From positions 1 through 8,715 of the forward strand of contig CAZFWT010000064.1 in NCBI GenBank assembly GCA_964522635.1: a DNA stretch of 8,715 bases. The letters are read 5' to 3'. Shown here piece by piece: positions 6,113-8,715 of the stretch. Each line of letters opens with the position of its first letter. Within the stretch, counting starts at the first letter, position 1. This DNA is from JACGMN01 sp964522635 (GTDB taxonomy: Archaea; Halobacteriota; Syntropharchaeia; Alkanophagales; Methanospirareceae). A program made the position numbers and the translations under genes. The notes beneath the pieces are model-generated. The model saw nothing but the letters and a program-made list of their open reading frames with translations, was not told where the DNA came from and did no database searches.

Positions 6113-6683
6113 TCAGACCATCCCGATTTTCGCTTTTATCTCCGCGATTTCATCCTCGATCTTCGCGAACCTTGCTTCCTGAGTGGTTTTCAAGTCAACG
6201 CGCACTGTCCGTAGCTCACTAACAATCTCATCTTTACCATGGTCTATCTGCTCTGAAAGGCTTTCTATCGCCCCCATAGTAGTATCCTGCTTCTCTAGCA
6301 TCTGGTCCTGCTTATTCTCTTCTCTTCCCGCGTCTATCTTTCCCGCTAGCAGACCGAACCCGACATCGAATCGATCGCCAAGTTCCTCGTGGAGATCGCC
6401 ATACTTAATCCTGAAGAGGGTGAATTCGCCTGTTGGCGCTTCATAGCTCACCGCCAGCTCCGGGACTGCAATAAAATCCTTCTGCACGTTAACGCGACTG
6501 ATAAATGTCTCAAGTTTCGCGCCATCGCCATCGCAGACGACTTTGACCGTGCCATCCTCGAGATTCTCGACGTACCCCGAGAATTCCCAGCTCTCGTGCG
6601 GTATCCTGGACGAGATCACGGTAGCCGACCTTTTGCACCTTTCCGTTCGCAATAAGCGTTGCCCGCTTCATTTGATCCCGCAT
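6113..6683 (-). CDS. acyP: Acylphosphatase with C-terminal coiled coil, interrupted by a one-base frameshift
   Basis: The conventional open frame (6652 to 6113, 179 residues) begins with a non-homologous N-terminus, then shows GYVENLEDGTVKVVCDGDG and EAPTGEF, the second half of an acylphosphatase. The first half is in the adjacent frame from 6683: MKRATLIANGKVQKVGYRD, ending ARELGILG. Skipping one base in the four-C run (plus strand 6575-6578) joins them into a 189-residue protein. This restores the catalytic pair, R22 in VGYR and N40 in GYVENL, at the classical spacing. Acylphosphatases hydrolyse carboxyl-phosphate bonds. Residues from about 90 onward add a linker (LGDRFDVGFGLLAGKI) and a long charged coiled coil rich in E, K, D and Q, so the protein probably oligomerises or docks on a partner. 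The start may be 6683 or the internal Met at 6671. An indel error, a real mutation or recoding could explain the break. Confidence 0.82.
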
Positions 6684-6735
6684 ATCTGGTTCTTACCCTA
6701 ACTGAGCCTCGTCCAGCTGCCACCTTGGCCACACT

Positions 6736-6743
6736 CTATATAG
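6736..6743 (-). promoter_or_regulatory. TATA box candidate for the acylphosphatase gene
   Basis: The palindromic CTATATAG lies about 55 bases before the first ATG of the acylphosphatase frame on the minus strand, which would give a leader of about 30 bases. No clear BRE is seen. Confidence 0.35.
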
Positions 6744-6769
6744 GGTAGAGAAGTGCTTGCTTACGGAAT

Positions 6770-6775
6770 AAAAAA
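6770..6775 (-). terminator. T-run downstream of the protease gene
   Basis: On the minus strand six T in the context ATGATTTTTTATT lie about 105 bases after the protease stop codon. T-runs alone can terminate archaeal transcription. It also precedes the acylphosphatase promoter candidate, so it would separate the two minus-strand genes. Apart from the TATA candidate at 6736-6743, the rest of 6684-6879 holds only short unconvincing frames and a GGAGCGCTCC palindrome at 6841-6850. Confidence 0.4.
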
Positions 6776-6879
6776 TCATTTGGTCTTCAATCACGGCCTT
6801 GATGGCAGCGATCGTGAAAGCTGTGGAAGGATCGGCCAGGGGAGCGCTCCTGTTCGCGTGCAGAGGCCTGTAGCCGACC

Positions 6880-8499
6880 TTAAAGAAAGAGCCGGATCGC
6901 GGGGATCCAATCATGATGAACCCGCCCATTGCGATCGGTGCAGGAGGTGCAGGTAATCGTGCCAGCGGGCGTGGTCAGCGTTGCGTTATGGTGGATTTGC
7001 GGGTACGAGGCAGTCTCGAGAGTGTAATTGTACGTCTTACCGGCCTCGAGGAGGAAGACCTGGTCAAATGAGATCGTCTGCCAGTCCCCCTGGTAGCCCT
7101 TCCAGGAGGCACTAACGTTGAAAGAGTCGTTCCTCCAAATTCGCGCGTAGGTGGTATGCCCGCCCGTACCAGGGCAGGGATAGGTAGAGAGCTTGGAGGC
7201 AATGATCGTCTCCTGCGGCGTGATGGTCCCGATATGCATGCCGGGTATACTGGGGTACGGCTCCTCGGGGTGCATAGTGTCGAAGGCGAGATTGAGCAGG
7301 ACAGCGTTCTGAGCATTGACCTTTCCGTAGCCGAAATACTCATCGAAGCCTGCCGCGCCCAGATCGTCCGACGTTTGTGTCAGAATGGTCCGCACCTGCT
7401 GATTGGTGAGCGAATGATCGTGCGACCAGATAAGTGCGGCAACACCCGCGACGTGCGGTGTTGCCATTGATGTGCCCGAGACGGAGGCGTAACTACCGTA
7501 AAGGGTAGTCGAAATGATGCTCACGCCCGGTGCGACCAGCTCTAATTGCGGACCCCAAGTACCCCGTCTCTGATCGTTTTGATCGATGCTGCCGACTGCG
7601 ATCACGGACTCGTAGGCGGCTGGATACAGGACCCCGTACTGATGAGCGTTTCCCGCAGCGGCAACGAGTAAGCAGCCCCGATTCCACGCGTAGCGGCACG
7701 CATCCTCCTCCACCTGATCAGATTCATTACCGCCGAGGCTCAAACTAATAATGGTTGCGTTATAATCTGCGGCATGGACAACGGCCTGCGCCACGTCCCA
7801 TTCGGTACCCCAGCCCGTATGGTCAAGCACCTTCTCGGCCATCACCTGCACCTGCGCGATGCCCGCAACACCTTTGCCGTTGTCGATTACGGCCGCGGCA
7901 ATGCCTGCGCATTGGGTGCCGTGGCCAAAGTCATCCATAGGGTCGGTGTCGTTGTTCACCCAATCGTAGCCACCTAGGAGGTAATTCGCACTGAGGTCTT
8001 CATGCGTATAATCGATACCCGAATCGAGGATGGCAATGGTGACGGTTTTACTGCCGCGCTCACAGTCCCATGCCCGATCCACCTTGATGCTCGGCAGAGC
8101 CCATTGGGTCGGGTAATAGGTATCGTTGGGCGTGTAGAGCGCTTGCACACGCTTATTTGGCTCGACATACCGCACGATCCCCTCGCTCGCTCCGCGCGTT
8201 AGCAACCGTCTCTGCACGGCTGAGTTGGGTCTCACGAGGACACAGTTTAAAGCGTCATTACGCTCAAGGATCGTATACCCGTAGGTGTCAGCGATCTCTT
8301 CCTGATCTGCGGGTGTCGCGTCACCCGTAAAGCAGATGATAAGTTCGCTGGTATCGGTCATAACCGAGTCGCTGGAGCGCGTGACTGATGCTGCCGCGGA
8401 GGTTGATGCTAGTGACAGGGATGAGAGCATGAGCAACAATACCAGCATGAGCGTTAATAAACCGCTTTTCGTTCTCATCGCACTGATATACGCCACCAT
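6880..8499 (-). CDS. Secreted subtilisin-family (S8) serine protease with C-terminal surface-type domain
   Basis: The 539-residue protein starts with a signal peptide (basic RTK, hydrophobic core about residues 14-30, cleavage probably after the ASTSAAA region). An I9-like propeptide follows at about 50-118, then the S8 catalytic domain at about 130-405. The triad is intact: D159 in ILDSGIDYTHEDL, H193 in FGHGTQCAGIAA and S344 in SGTSMATPHVAG, with oxyanion N284 in AAGN. The C-terminal part (about 420-539) contains PCPGTGGHTTYARIW, WKGYQGDW, FLLEAGKTYNYT, SYPQIHH and a terminal WIPAIRLFL. It resembles a beta-rich domain I recall from surface proteins of methane-cycling archaea. Eight N-glycosylation sequons suit an extracellular enzyme. 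No C-terminal membrane anchor is visible. A start at residue 8 (8478) gives a more standard signal peptide; 8499 has GGGAG 10 bases upstream. The likely role is proteolysis at or outside the cell envelope; the substrate is unknown. Confidence 0.93.
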   Translation of the reverse strand: MVAYISAMRTKSGLLTLMLVLLLMLSSLSLASTSAAASVTRSSDSVMTDTSELIICFTGDATPADQEEIADTYGYTILERNDALNCVLVRPNSAVQRRLLTRGASEGIVRYVEPNKRVQALYTPNDTYYPTQWALPSIKVDRAWDCERGSKTVTIAILDSGIDYTHEDLSANYLLGGYDWVNNDTDPMDDFGHGTQCAGIAAAVIDNGKGVAGIAQVQVMAEKVLDHTGWGTEWDVAQAVVHAADYNATIISLSLGGNESDQVEEDACRYAWNRGCLLVAAAGNAHQYGVLYPAAYESVIAVGSIDQNDQRRGTWGPQLELVAPGVSIISTTLYGSYASVSGTSMATPHVAGVAALIWSHDHSLTNQQVRTILTQTSDDLGAAGFDEYFGYGKVNAQNAVLLNLAFDTMHPEEPYPSIPGMHIGTITPQETIIASKLSTYPCPGTGGHTTYARIWRNDSFNVSASWKGYQGDWQTISFDQVFLLEAGKTYNYTLETASYPQIHHNATLTTPAGTITCTSCTDRNGRVHHDWIPAIRLFL

Positions 8500-8715
8500 C
8501 CACGTTATGCTCCCGGCCCTACAGAACAGGATGAATGGGGCTTATCCACTACTTCCCTGGCACACTCGCTCGCTCAAGCCCTTCTTCTTCCACCTGACCG
8601 GTAACCAGCCACCACCCTCCGCTCGCTCAGTGGCGTTTGAAGCAACTTTAGAGCTTATACCCCACATTCCGCACTTTGCGCTCATAAATGAGATTAGTTT
8701 TTGATTTTCCTCCTG
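8500..8715 (-). other. Non-coding region upstream of the protease
   Basis: No convincing gene is seen here. Going toward the protease it holds a TATA-like GTATAAGC (complement of 8653-8660, which would give a leader of over 100 bases) and a weaker GGATAAGC (8533-8540). Two copies of CGCTCGCTCA lie at 8567-8576 and 8620-8629, and a third copy is at 12-21 near the left edge. A 47-codon minus-strand frame (8685 down to about 8542) has no well-placed ribosome-binding site. A purine-rich GGAGG on the minus strand at the extreme right edge could belong to a gene outside the window. Confidence 0.4.

Noticed and set aside
6841..6850. GGAGCGCTCC perfect palindrome after the protease gene
   Set aside because: Only ten bases, not extended by flanking symmetry and not near a promoter; expected by chance in GC-rich DNA.
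6693..6929. Minus-strand frame of 78 residues between the acylphosphatase and protease genes
   Set aside because: It overlaps the last 50 bases of the protease in another frame, has no recognisable domain and runs through the predicted promoter and T-run. Probably chance.
8336..8704. Plus-strand frame of 122 residues over the protease N-terminus
   Set aside because: It is antisense to the well-supported signal peptide and propeptide, and its sequence shows no family pattern.
1..8715. CRISPR arrays, insertion sequences, integrases, toxin-antitoxin or defence genes
   Set aside because: I looked for spaced direct repeats, terminal inverted repeats with transposase frames, and small paired genes, and found none. 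The window is largely housekeeping, so no new defence or mobile system is claimed.

Overview
The window looks like a piece of chromosome from an MCR-containing (methanogenic or alkane/methane-oxidising) euryarchaeon. The evidence is a methanogenesis marker protein 6 homologue, an archaeal bifunctional Fae-Hps, an A-type ATP synthase subunit D, an archaeal uL6, TATA-box promoters and a tRNA without encoded CCA. GC is moderately high in the genes, with AT-rich spacers. An ANME-1 (Methanophagales)-like or related Methanomicrobia source is my tentative guess. It rests on gene style and not on a search.

Layout. Positions 105-179 hold tRNA-Ile(GAT) with a TATA box upstream, followed by two small hairpins and a T-run. 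Next come mmp6 (265-630, +) and fae-hps (683-1897, +). A convergent spacer with a G-tract hairpin (1985-2022) separates these from a minus-strand pair, rpl6 (3407 down to 2826) then atpD (2709 down to 2065). Both members of the pair are normally found inside large conserved operons (spc and atp), so here they are orphans that have come together. Divergent from rpl6 are hisD (3518-4777, +) and then a class I PLP aminotransferase (4945-6081, +). Each of these appears to have its own promoter. Convergent to the aminotransferase is an acylphosphatase with a C-terminal coiled coil (6683 down to 6113, -). It is split by a one-base frameshift in a run of four C (plus strand, 6575-6578); the catalytic Arg lies upstream of the shift and the catalytic Asn downstream. 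The right end carries a secreted subtilisin-family protease (8499 down to 6880, -) with a propeptide, an intact catalytic triad and a C-terminal surface-type domain, preceded by a roughly 200-base non-coding leader.

Function. Most genes are housekeeping: translation (tRNA, uL6), energy conservation (AtpD), C1/pentose chemistry (Fae-Hps), amino-acid metabolism (HisD, aminotransferase) and MCR-linked biology (Mmp6). The protease is exported. I see no defence system, CRISPR array, insertion sequence or phage gene. The points most worth a second look are the frameshifted acylphosphatase-coiled-coil gene, the orphan rpl6-atpD pair, the shortened glycine loop in HisD, the protease C-terminal domain and several structured intergenic elements.
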